NCBI GenBank assembly: GCA_964357255.1
Contig: CAYHKQ010000080.1
Location: 1 to 10,186 of the forward strand
Origin: JBBTIS01 sp038059855
Lineage (GTDB): Bacteria; Elusimicrobiota; Elusimicrobia; JACQPE01
DNA: 10,186 nucleotides
Direction of reading: 5' to 3'
The notes beneath the pieces were generated by a model, which was not told where the DNA came from, did no database searches, and saw only the letters and a program-made list of their open reading frames with translations. This document shows positions 1 to 7,292 of the stretch, piece by piece. Position 1 is the stretch's first letter. Each line of letters opens with the position of its first letter. The translations under genes and the position numbers were made by a program.

Positions 1-30
1 GTGGAGTTCCGAGGTGTGCTCTTCCGATCT
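1..30. other. Residual Illumina adapter sequence (assembly artefact)
   Basis: These 30 bases match the 3' end of the Illumina TruSeq/multiplexing adapter (strand ending GTGTGCTCTTCCGATCT) at 27 of 30 positions as I recall that adapter, with the last 17 bases (14-30) exact. The three differences fall in the outer part, as expected of low-quality read ends. The block sits at the very edge of the window and interrupts a PAS coding region: read through on the minus strand it would add an unconserved tail to that protein. It should be treated as non-biological and trimmed. Confidence 0.95.
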
Positions 31-392
31 ATGGAAATGACCACGGACCCTTCCTTTGTTTCGATGGGGATGAGTCCAATTTCTACCGGAAACTCGGTCT
101 GGTCCTTTCGCCTGGCGTAGAGGTCCCGCCCTGTTCCCAGGGCGCGGGCCGACGGAGCGCTGAAGAAGCCGTCCCGTTGGGCAACGTGATTTTTTCTGGA
201 ACGTTCGGGGACGAGTATCTCGATTGATTGGCCGAGGAGTTCTTTTTTGTCGTATCCGAAGGATTCCTCCGCTTGAGCGTTGGCAAAAGTTATTTCCCCT
301 TGCCGGTTGACCAAAAGGATCGCGTTCGGCCAAGACTCCATCGCCAGAGCGCAGTATTGTTCGAACTGAAGGCGGGTATGAACCTGGCTCAT
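31..392 (-). CDS. PAS-domain sensory protein, C-terminus missing (partial)
   Basis: The visible 120 residues form one PAS sensor domain, which binds a small ligand or cofactor or mediates signalling contacts in the cytoplasm. The sequence shows the usual order: a helix with ALAMESWPNAILLVN (about 16-29), the GEITFAN strand, the EESFGYDKKELLGQSIEILVP stretch (about 42-62), then GTGRDLYARRKDQTEFPVEIG (about 86-106), which is typical of PAS domains in histidine kinases and diguanylate cyclases. The domain stops before the usual DIT/ERK end because the contig runs into adapter sequence, so the output domain (kinase, GGDEF, other) cannot be known. No membrane segment precedes the domain. The ATG at 392 lies 8 bp after the RND permease stop, with no Shine-Dalgarno sequence, suggesting co-transcription and perhaps coupled translation. 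I infer a regulatory link to the efflux genes from position only. Confidence 0.85.
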
Positions 393-400
393 TTTTTTAT

Positions 401-3400
401 TTAAGCAAATCTGCGGCGAAGCCATCGGCCGGCGTCGTCGGCGATGAGGGCCGCCATGGGGATGGCGAAGAGGGTCAATGGCATGGCCAAGGTCAGGCCC
501 CAGGCCAGCGCCAAACACATCGGCGCCACAAACGGTTCATAGCCGCCGAAACCGTATGCCGAAGGAAACAGCCCCAGGAGCGTCGTGATCGAACTCGCAA
601 AGATGGGTCTCAGGCGCGTCGCGCCCGCGTCAATAGCGGCCTCGCGCAGGGAGGCGCCTTCGCGCCGGCGCTGATTGATGAAGTCAATCAAGACGATGGA
701 GTTATTGATGACGACTCCCGTCATCGCCACCGCGCCCAAAAGGGCCATAAAGGAAGCGGGTTCGCCGTGGAGCATCAGCGCCCAGCTGACCCCGATCAGA
801 CCGATTGGAATGGTGAGCATGATGATGAACGGCTGGACGTAGGAGTTAAACAGCGCCGCCAGGATTATTAAGTCCAGGAACAGGGCCACGATGAAGCCGC
901 GCTTGAGCGAGCTGATGGATTTTTCCGTCATCTCCTCCTCGCCGCCGAAAACGAGATCGTATCCCGGGAATTCTTTGGCCATGGCGGCGAAGGCCTGGCG
1001 GACTTTTTCATTGGCCTGATGAGAGGTTGCGTTTTTATTGTCCACGTCCGCGGTAACGGCGATGGCACGCTTGTAGTTGTAGCGCTCGATGTAGGGCGGA
1101 CTTTTTTGACGCTCGATTTTGATGAGAGGCGCGAGGCGCACCTGCTGTGAGCGGTTATTGAGCACTAAGAGGTCTTCGAGCGCCCGCGCTCCGGTGCGAT
1201 ATTCGTTTGAGAGCCTGACCTTGACGACGACCTCCTCGTCAGCCTGGCGGATTTTTGTGACCTCCCCCCCCTCGAAGGTATGCAGGATATGGCGGGCCAC
1301 TTGAGTCGCGGGTACTCCCGCGAATGCGGCTTGCTCCGGGTTAATCCGCACCAGAAGTTCGTTCTTGCCGCTTCCGGCATTATCTTTGACATCCGAAACT
1401 CCCGGGAGTGATTTTAAGATTTCCTGGATCCGCCGCGAGATTTCGTTGATTTTGCCGATTTCGTTGCCTCGGATGCGCACTTGCACCGCGCGTCCAACCG
1501 GCGGCCCTGAGTGCAATTTGTCAAACGTCAGCTTGGCCAGGCCGGGGAGGGTCTCAATTTTCGGTTTGATTTCGGCGATGATTTCATTGGCAGTGCGTTT
1601 GCGGTTTTCCTGCGGCGCTAAGAATACTCGAATTTGGCCATGATGAGTGCCCTGTTGAATGGATTCCTCATATCCCGCTTGTCCTACGGAGGATGTGATT
1701 GTCTCTAATTCCATCGGCGCTAAACCCAGGACGATGCTTTCCACTTGGCGGACGGTTTTTTCCGTTGTTTGCAACGAGCTTCCCTCGGGAGTTTGAATCT
1801 GGATGAAAAATTGATCAATCATGCCTTCTGGAAACATGACGATTTTAAGCCGCCAATGCGCCGCGGCCGCGGTCGCCAGGATAACGCCCGCGGCCAGCCC
1901 CAGAAATCGGTAACGATGATCTATGCACCAAGCTAGGGCCATTTTATAGCGCTCAATAATGGCCGTATACCAGCGTCCTTCGGATTTTTTTTGGATTGGA
2001 CGCCCCAGGTGCAGGAGCTCTAAGATATGCGCCGGCAGGATGCAAAATGCTTCAAAAACGCTCGCTAAAAAGCATAGGATGACGATGACAGGGATCATGA
2101 AGAGAAACTTGCCCATAATTCCGCTCGTTAACGCAAAGGGAATAAATGCGGCGCCCGTGGCCGCCACCGAACCCAGGACGGGAAGAAGAATCTCGCGCGC
2201 GCCGTCTAAGGCCGCTTGGAGAGGAGGTTTGCCCATTTCAAGATGCCGGTAAATATTGTCCGCGACGGCGACCGAGTCGTCGTCTAACATGCCGAGCACG
2301 ATAATAAAAGCCAACAAAGACAACAGGTTGATCGTGAGTCCAAGGGGCGCGCCCGCGATCATCGCCGTGGCAAAGGAGATCGGCACGCCGGCGCTAGCTA
2401 CCAGGGCGATTCTCCAGTCCAGGAAGATAAAGAGGGCCGCTAAGATTAAGAATCCGCCTTGGAGCATGTTGGATTTCATCACGTTTAAGCGGCGTTTAAT
2501 GAAAAACGAGATGTCATCTGAAATCATGAGTTTGAGTCCCTCGTGAGCGGCTTCGGCTTCAAAGTCGTCGCGGATTTTTTTAATCGCGTCAGCCAGCTCG
2601 ATTGCGTCGGCGCCGCGGCTTTTTCGCACTTGAAGGTTGATGGCGGCCAGGCCTCCGGAGCGCTCCAAGACCCGTTGTTCGGCGAAGGTTTCGCTCACTC
2701 GGGCCACGTCGGACACCCTGATAAATCCGCGTTCGTCATTGCTCCGCAGGATGACACGGGCAATATCTTGCTCGCCGCCTAGGGAACTGATGGTGCGGAC
2801 CGCGAATTCTTTGTCTCCGGCGTTGATGAAGCCGGCGGGGATGTTGATGTTTTCCGACTTGATGGCGTTGGCGATTTCACCGACTGTGAGCCGGTATTGT
2901 TCCAGCTTGGCGGCAATGGCTTCAACCCATATTTCTTTGACAAGATCGCCGGGAGAATCAACTTTTGAAACTTCCGGAAGGTCCTCAATGAGATCTCTAA
3001 GGCGCTCTGTCATGCGGTCGCGCGATAGGTCGTCGCCGCCGGCCACCGACAGGGTAATGAGCGGGCGGTCCGACGTCATTTCGGTGACTAGGGGAGCGCG
3101 GACTTGCTCGGGCAGGTACTCGAGCGATGCTACGGCCTTCTGGATGTCGGTGACCGCGCGGGACGTTTCTTGTTTGTTCAATCCCTCTTCGAGCCTCACG
3201 ACGATTGTGGAATAATTTTCCAGGGAATAGGATTCCACCCGGTCAATATGGTTGACGGTCTTGATTTGTTTTTCGACCGGTTGCGTGATGAAGCGATCCA
3301 CTTCTTCCGGCGAGGCTCCGACGTAGACCGTGCTTACGATCACGATGTCGAATTTAACGTCCGGGAATGCCTCCCTGGGCATACGCAGGAATTGCCACGC

Positions 3401-3469
3401 TCCGAGGGCGGCGATGAGTAGCGTGATCAAAGTGGTCAGCACGCGGCGCTTGAGAAAGAATTCGATCAT
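401..3469 (-). CDS. RND-family efflux transporter permease (AcrB/HAE1-like)
   Basis: A 1022-residue inner-membrane proton-driven exporter of the resistance-nodulation-division superfamily, at the usual family length (about 1000-1050). It has the duplicated layout: TM1 at about 9-28, a large periplasmic region to about 330, TMs 2-6 at about 335-480, TM7 at about 520-540, a second periplasmic region to about 855, and TMs 8-12 at about 858-1010. TM4 carries GMLDDDS; D397 and D398 align with the AcrB proton-relay pair D407/D408, and D396 is an extra acidic residue. In TM10 the position of AcrB Lys940 is Asn922 (VVINNSIVLIDF), a variation I recall from other RND subgroups. TRLRPI (951-956) is also typical. 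The start overlaps the TolC gene stop as ATGA, so translation is probably coupled. Substrate is unknown: hydrophobic drugs, lipids or metabolites are possible, and the charged CusA-type metal-site pattern was not evident. No adaptor gene accompanies it. Confidence 0.95.
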   Translation of the reverse strand: MIEFFLKRRVLTTLITLLIAALGAWQFLRMPREAFPDVKFDIVIVSTVYVGASPEEVDRFITQPVEKQIKTVNHIDRVESYSLENYSTIVVRLEEGLNKQETSRAVTDIQKAVASLEYLPEQVRAPLVTEMTSDRPLITLSVAGGDDLSRDRMTERLRDLIEDLPEVSKVDSPGDLVKEIWVEAIAAKLEQYRLTVGEIANAIKSENINIPAGFINAGDKEFAVRTISSLGGEQDIARVILRSNDERGFIRVSDVARVSETFAEQRVLERSGGLAAINLQVRKSRGADAIELADAIKKIRDDFEAEAAHEGLKLMISDDISFFIKRRLNVMKSNMLQGGFLILAALFIFLDWRIALVASAGVPISFATAMIAGAPLGLTINLLSLLAFIIVLGMLDDDSVAVADNIYRHLEMGKPPLQAALDGAREILLPVLGSVAATGAAFIPFALTSGIMGKFLFMIPVIVILCFLASVFEAFCILPAHILELLHLGRPIQKKSEGRWYTAIIERYKMALAWCIDHRYRFLGLAAGVILATAAAAHWRLKIVMFPEGMIDQFFIQIQTPEGSSLQTTEKTVRQVESIVLGLAPMELETITSSVGQAGYEESIQQGTHHGQIRVFLAPQENRKRTANEIIAEIKPKIETLPGLAKLTFDKLHSGPPVGRAVQVRIRGNEIGKINEISRRIQEILKSLPGVSDVKDNAGSGKNELLVRINPEQAAFAGVPATQVARHILHTFEGGEVTKIRQADEEVVVKVRLSNEYRTGARALEDLLVLNNRSQQVRLAPLIKIERQKSPPYIERYNYKRAIAVTADVDNKNATSHQANEKVRQAFAAMAKEFPGYDLVFGGEEEMTEKSISSLKRGFIVALFLDLIILAALFNSYVQPFIIMLTIPIGLIGVSWALMLHGEPASFMALLGAVAMTGVVINNSIVLIDFINQRRREGASLREAAIDAGATRLRPIFASSITTLLGLFPSAYGFGGYEPFVAPMCLALAWGLTLAMPLTLFAIPMAALIADDAGRWLRRRFA

Positions 3470-4917
3470 AAAACGAAGATTTCGAGTAAGTCGCCCAGGG
3501 CGAGCCGGACCTCGAAAGCCGTCAGGATTTCATCGGCGCGAGCGCGCGAGAGCAAGGCCTTGGTCCGGTGAATATCCTCTTGGAATCGGATGAGCAGGTC
3601 GGTGTCGGCGCGGCCCCTCCGGAAATCTTTTTCAGCGGCCTCAAGTTTTGAGCGCTCGAGATCGAGTAATTCCCGGTAATCGTCGAGGCGGGTTCTGGCC
3701 AGGCGCCGGCGCTCGCGCGCGTCGGCGATTTCTTTGCCGATTTTTTTTTCGAGGCGTCTTAATTCCGAACGCGCCATCTCAAGGCGCAATCCGGCTTCCC
3801 GGCGGCGCAGGCCTTCGTGTTTGAAACCAAAGGGAATTTGAAGTTCCAGGCCGGCCGTCATGATTTGGTGTTCAAAGGAGGCCGCGTCGCTCCAGGAGCG
3901 CCACGTTCGAGCGTCGAGTCCTGCGCTCGCGTAAGAAGCGACCGCGGATAAGTCCGGCAACGTTCCCAATCGCTCCACCCGCTCAAACCAGGAAGCGCGC
4001 TCGAGTTCGTGACGCGCGGCCTGATAATCCCCTCGCTTGGCGAATGCCGTCTGCAGGATGTTCGGGTTTTCGATTTCGTTTTCTGTCACAGGGGCCGGCG
4101 CGGGCCATTCCAGCGCGCCGGTAAATTCGGCGCCGTTCGTATTATAGATGGCGGTTTTTAAGGCGGTTTGGGCCTGCGCGGCAAGGGACTGCGCCATTTT
4201 GAGTTCCATATCGTGAGTCCGCACTGAAACGCGGACTTGCAAAAGATCGGACGCGTCAATGAGTCCATAGCGGCTTTTTTCCTGGTATTTTTCATAAAGT
4301 CGCTTCGCGTCGGCAAGGGCTGAGTTACGGATGTCGGCGGCTTCGTTTGCCGCTAAACATTCAACATAAGAGAGCGTCGTTTGGGCGGCGATTTCTTCCT
4401 TAAGGCGCTTTAGGCGTTCTTCGGCGGCGAGCACCCTTGAGCGCGCCTGCCGGCGTTTGGCGACGTCGGGACGGCCCCAGAAATTTTTGAGCAAGGGCTG
4501 GCGGATGTTCAGGCTCAGGCTCGAATCAATCGTGGGGTTCAGGGGCCTAAAGATCGCGGCATTGTCAAGGCGTTGGGTTTTGAAGGAAATTTGCGCGTCG
4601 GTGCCGGTGAGCCAATTCTGGCGCACCGTTAAATCCAGGATTTGTGCGTCGCTGGAAGCTCCTTGAATAACAGGCGCGGAGCGCGGGCCGCGATCGCCTT
4701 GAATCCCCGCTCGCGCGCTGAACACAGGGTCGCTCAGCGCCAAAAGTCCCGGCTCTTCAAGCCGGGCCAGCCACAGCTCTTCCTCGCCCCGCTTGACTTG
4801 CGGGCTTTGCCCCAGGGCCAGCGCCACGGCCTGGGGCAGGGTCAGTTTTTTTTCGGCCTCGGCCGCAATAAACGGCGACGCCAGGACAATGACGCTGACG
4901 ACGATGACAGGGCGCAT
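3466..4917 (-). CDS. TolC-family outer-membrane efflux channel
   Basis: A 483-residue outer-membrane factor expected to trimerise into a channel linking an RND pump to the outside. The N-terminus is a signal peptide (hydrophobic VIVVSVIVLASPFIAA, probable cleavage after AEA near residue 21) without a lipobox cysteine. The mature start, KLTLPQAVALALGQSPQVK, is the classic OEP domain opening. It is followed by beta-strand segments, a QPLL motif (140-143) and long helical, charged stretches at about 150-255 and 365-470, giving the two OEP repeats. The C-terminal KDFRRGRADTDLLIRFQEDI resembles the family's conserved region. It is the first gene of the efflux block. The 164 bp upstream and the 4-bp ATGA overlap with the permease gene downstream suggest its own transcript start and coupled translation. 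The only purine patch at the start (AGG, about 3 nt before ATG) is too close for a normal Shine-Dalgarno. Confidence 0.93.
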   Translation of the reverse strand: MRPVIVVSVIVLASPFIAAEAEKKLTLPQAVALALGQSPQVKRGEEELWLARLEEPGLLALSDPVFSARAGIQGDRGPRSAPVIQGASSDAQILDLTVRQNWLTGTDAQISFKTQRLDNAAIFRPLNPTIDSSLSLNIRQPLLKNFWGRPDVAKRRQARSRVLAAEERLKRLKEEIAAQTTLSYVECLAANEAADIRNSALADAKRLYEKYQEKSRYGLIDASDLLQVRVSVRTHDMELKMAQSLAAQAQTALKTAIYNTNGAEFTGALEWPAPAPVTENEIENPNILQTAFAKRGDYQAARHELERASWFERVERLGTLPDLSAVASYASAGLDARTWRSWSDAASFEHQIMTAGLELQIPFGFKHEGLRRREAGLRLEMARSELRRLEKKIGKEIADARERRRLARTRLDDYRELLDLERSKLEAAEKDFRRGRADTDLLIRFQEDIHRTKALLSRARADEILTAFEVRLALGDLLEIFVL

Positions 4918-5081
4918 AGCCTATTATTATTTTAATTGGCGTGTTTTGGAAATGCGTCATAGTTCCGCAACGACCTTTTTTTTTAATTTTTGTTGCGCTA
5001 GGCGGAAGCCGGTATTCTCCGAGCCATTGGCATTGCGGCGTAAAAACAACTTGATCCCTTTTGTTCACTTCAAGAAATAAC
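4918..5081 (-). promoter_or_regulatory. Intergenic region before the TolC-family gene
   Basis: This 164-bp gap is the largest in the interior of the window. It contains an imperfect hairpin (4963-5007), an A/T-rich stretch, and on the minus strand an A/T-rich run just before the TolC-gene ATG (4918-4937). A promoter for the efflux block most likely lies here, but I could not identify a -35/-10 pair with good match and spacing. No small ORF with convincing content is visible. Confidence 0.35.
4963..5007. repeat. Imperfect hairpin with A/T-rich loop
   Basis: TTCCGCAAC (4963-4971) can pair in two competing ways: CGCAAC with GTTGCG (4992-4997), or TTCCGC with GCGGAA (5002-5007). The inner loop is nearly all A/T. 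It is not followed by a T-run on the minus strand, so it does not look like a standard intrinsic terminator for the upstream gene. It could be an RNA switch between two folds, an operator, or chance. Confidence 0.3.
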
Positions 5082-7190
5082 TTAGCGGATTCGGCGTCGG
5101 CGGCCGGTGGGATTAAAATCGGGAACTTCATCGTTTTTGGTTTTGGTTGGGATGCGAGGTTTTTGGAGAGCGGGCGGTTTTTCTTTCGCGGTATTGGCCT
5201 CATCAGCGTTTTTTCGCGCTGGAACGCTGTCGCAGTTTGATTCAAGCGCTTTGAGATCGTTTTTTAATTCCTGAAGCTTAAATTCTTCCCTAAGCGTTGG
5301 CGACTGTGAAGTTCCCGCGCGTTCAAAACCGTCAGGCCAAATTCTGGGTTTATCCAGGTTGTCCCGTAGAGTTTTGAGCCACAGATTGACGCTCTCAATG
5401 AGAGCGGCGTTTTCTTCGTTTGCCCCCCCTAAGTTTTCGAGGTTATTGGTTTTTATAATCCGGCAAAGCTTGACAATGCTACCCTTGCGAGGCTCAGATG
5501 ATTTTATCTTCCATGTATTTTGAAGTTGCTTGGTATGATCCTCATATTGCCTGACTTCAAGGACTCCATCGGGTTGCCCCAGGGAATACTTTAGCAGGCC
5601 GGCAACAATCTCGAGATCATCCTTCGACAGACTGAGCGAGCCTTGCAACGCGGCTCCTTTGTGACGGGCGCGAAGTTCGCCGAAAGCCCGGATTTGGGCC
5701 AGCCAAGCAGGGAATGATAACTCGCTTCGCAGACCAATCTCCTGAGCAATTAGGGCGGTATCCTGGAGCGAGCGCTCGTGGATAGAAATCGTTCCAAATT
5801 TTCCGCTTAAGAGGATGGCGATTTCATGGCGAAGATTGGGATGAATTTTTGCCCATTCAATCATGGCTTTGAGCATCGTCCGGCGGTCTTGTTCCCGCAG
5901 GGGCGCCTTTTCTACGATCAGGCGCGCCAAAGAAAAGAAAATGGCCTTGTTAGCGTCGGGAAGGTCCCCATACTTAAGGAACCAATCCACCAGGGCCGGG
6001 CGATAGTTCTTGCTTGAGGAATCCAGCATAACTTTGGTGAATTTCAAAGCCATGATATTCGGCGCGCTTTTAAACTTCATGGGATTGGTGCCGAGAAGTA
6101 AAAGAATCTGCCCTTTGGTCTGGCGAACCGGCAGGGCCAGCGAGTTATGCAAGGAGGGCGCGATGGAAATGCCGGCTTTGCCGAGTAGCCACTCGGATGC
6201 CTTTAGATCGTCTTCCCGGGCGTCTTCATTCGTTATCATAACTTTCGCCACTTTAAGGGCCTGGTTTTTGTCTGGCTTAAAGAGGCCTGATGCCTGCGCC
6301 TGGGGAGTCATGGCTCCTTGCAAAATCAATCTGTAGTAAGGGGTTGAAACCCCATTAATGTTCAGGCTCGAGGCTCTTAATGTCTCCGGCGTTTTTATGG
6401 CTCTATTAAGATGATGATACACGGCTCGCAAGCGCGGGGTTGCGTCTTTAAAGGGGGCATGAACAGTTTTATTCGCTTCAAAGCTCTTGGTCAAAACTTC
6501 GATGAGAAACTCTTTCTTTGGATCAGGCCAATACTTTTGAGGAATCCAACCAAAGCGAGACCATGTCTCCCAGTCTTTCCAGGCGCGATCAATTTTTTTC
6601 TCCCGCTCCTTTTCTATGGCATTGGGCCATCCGGCCACGAGTTCAAGCATTTCCTCCTTTTCAGCGAAATAAGGTTCATCTGTGATTGCGGAAAACAAGG
6701 CTGTTTGTTCTTGGGGATCAAGATGGGTAAGGCTCAGATAATACCGCAACAGGGGAACATTTTTCGCTCTGACCGCCGTCAACCATGGATCGTTGAGCCG
6801 ATGGACGGGTCTGCTGAATTCGCCGACATTTCTGCTCGGCCTGGGCAGATGAGCCCCATTTTGCAATAAAATTTTGGCGATTTTTATGTTTCTGTTGTAA
6901 AGAAAAGCCAAAGCGTTGACGTCATCACTAGGATCCGCGCCCCGGGCAAGAGCTTCTTTGAGGCAGGAGAAATCTTCGTTGTAGACGGCTAGCCATAGCA
7001 GGTAAGAGAGATTTTTGGCTGTTGGATATTTTGTTGCCTCACAGGAATCCTTGGCCCCTGCCCTAATGTTGGGGACCCCCCGATCCCCTGATGGGCGTTC
7101 GGCCCGGGCATGCCCCAGAAATAAAAATACTAGGGCAAGCGCAGAGCTTTCCCATTTTGTCATTATGAGCCGCCGACGAAGCGATTTCAT
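5082..7190 (-). CDS. Exported protein of unknown function with ankyrin-like N-terminal region
   Basis: I do not recognise the family. From the ATG at 7190 it has 702 residues. That start gives a good signal peptide: a basic KSLRRR stretch, hydrophobic SSALALVFLFLG, and AxA cleavage at HARA near residue 30. An in-frame GTG at 7250 would add 20 residues that spoil it; an ATG at 7163 is also possible. Residues about 60-115 resemble ankyrin repeats: LLWLAVYNEDFSCLKEALARGADP, then NALAFLYNRNIKIAKILLQNGAHLP. A weaker helical pair follows at about 134-155 (WLTAVRAKNVPLLRYYLSL). The rest is helix-rich with scattered tryptophans and no enzyme motif I can name. The C-terminus is Lys/Pro/Asn-rich, low-complexity and ends GRRRRIR. 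Base composition looks more AT-rich than its neighbours by eye. It is probably a periplasmic or secreted scaffold. It sits alone between the haem and efflux blocks. Confidence 0.8.
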   Translation of the reverse strand: MKSLRRRLIMTKWESSALALVFLFLGHARAERPSGDRGVPNIRAGAKDSCEATKYPTAKNLSYLLWLAVYNEDFSCLKEALARGADPSDDVNALAFLYNRNIKIAKILLQNGAHLPRPSRNVGEFSRPVHRLNDPWLTAVRAKNVPLLRYYLSLTHLDPQEQTALFSAITDEPYFAEKEEMLELVAGWPNAIEKEREKKIDRAWKDWETWSRFGWIPQKYWPDPKKEFLIEVLTKSFEANKTVHAPFKDATPRLRAVYHHLNRAIKTPETLRASSLNINGVSTPYYRLILQGAMTPQAQASGLFKPDKNQALKVAKVMITNEDAREDDLKASEWLLGKAGISIAPSLHNSLALPVRQTKGQILLLLGTNPMKFKSAPNIMALKFTKVMLDSSSKNYRPALVDWFLKYGDLPDANKAIFFSLARLIVEKAPLREQDRRTMLKAMIEWAKIHPNLRHEIAILLSGKFGTISIHERSLQDTALIAQEIGLRSELSFPAWLAQIRAFGELRARHKGAALQGSLSLSKDDLEIVAGLLKYSLGQPDGVLEVRQYEDHTKQLQNTWKIKSSEPRKGSIVKLCRIIKTNNLENLGGANEENAALIESVNLWLKTLRDNLDKPRIWPDGFERAGTSQSPTLREEFKLQELKNDLKALESNCDSVPARKNADEANTAKEKPPALQKPRIPTKTKNDEVPDFNPTGRRRRIR

Positions 7191-7224
7191 TCTAATAATA
7201 GGATGCCGGATCGCATTCTTGGGT

Positions 7225-7292
7225 AATAGGGACTTTAGGGCAGATAACACTAAACTTTAGTCCTATCCAAAACAGGGACTAAAGTCCTATTT
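7225..7292. repeat. Three-copy inverted-repeat cluster (ACTTTAG motif)
   Basis: A perfect 10-bp inverted repeat, ACTTTAGTCC (7254-7263) and GGACTAAAGT (7276-7285), flanks a 12-nt loop and begins one base after the methyltransferase stop codon. A third copy, AATAGGGACTTTAG (7225-7238), is complementary with one bulge to CTAAAGTCCTATT (7279-7291), so two folds compete. On the minus strand the stem is followed only by TTTAG, a weak U-tract, so terminator activity is uncertain. It could be a terminator, a repressor site for the downstream gene, or a dispersed repeat. Confidence 0.6.
7242..7270 (-). promoter_or_regulatory. Possible weak promoter for the ankyrin-like gene
   Basis: On the minus strand TTGGAT (7270-7265) and TTATCT (7247-7242) are 17 bp apart, matching 3 of 6 and 4 of 6 sigma-70 consensus bases. 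One arm of the 10-bp inverted repeat lies in the spacer, where a bound repressor could act. The match is weak and could be chance. Confidence 0.2.

Noticed and set aside
1264..1271. Run of eight C (G8 in the permease coding strand), with C7 at 5424-5430, as possible phase-variation or frameshift sites
   Set aside because: Both frames remain intact across the runs and the encoded residues (Glu-Gly-Gly-Glu; Leu-Gly-Gly-Ala) fit. Read-level length variation would be needed to take this further.
2637..3215. Open frame of 192 codons on the plus strand
   Set aside because: It lies wholly within the RND permease on the opposite strand and its translation is Arg/Ser-rich with no domain; it is a codon-usage shadow.
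4757..5245. 162-codon minus-strand frame crossing the 3' end of the ankyrin-like gene, the gap and the TolC gene start
   Set aside because: It is out of frame with two well-supported genes, its translation changes character at each boundary, and it has no recognisable motif.
6411..6869. 152-codon plus-strand frame inside the ankyrin-like gene
   Set aside because: It is antisense to a coherent signal-peptide protein, with no start signal or domain.
7190..7250. Longer GTG start at 7250 for the ankyrin-like gene
   Set aside because: The 20 added residues precede and disrupt an otherwise good signal peptide, and the start sits next to the inverted-repeat cluster without a ribosome binding site.
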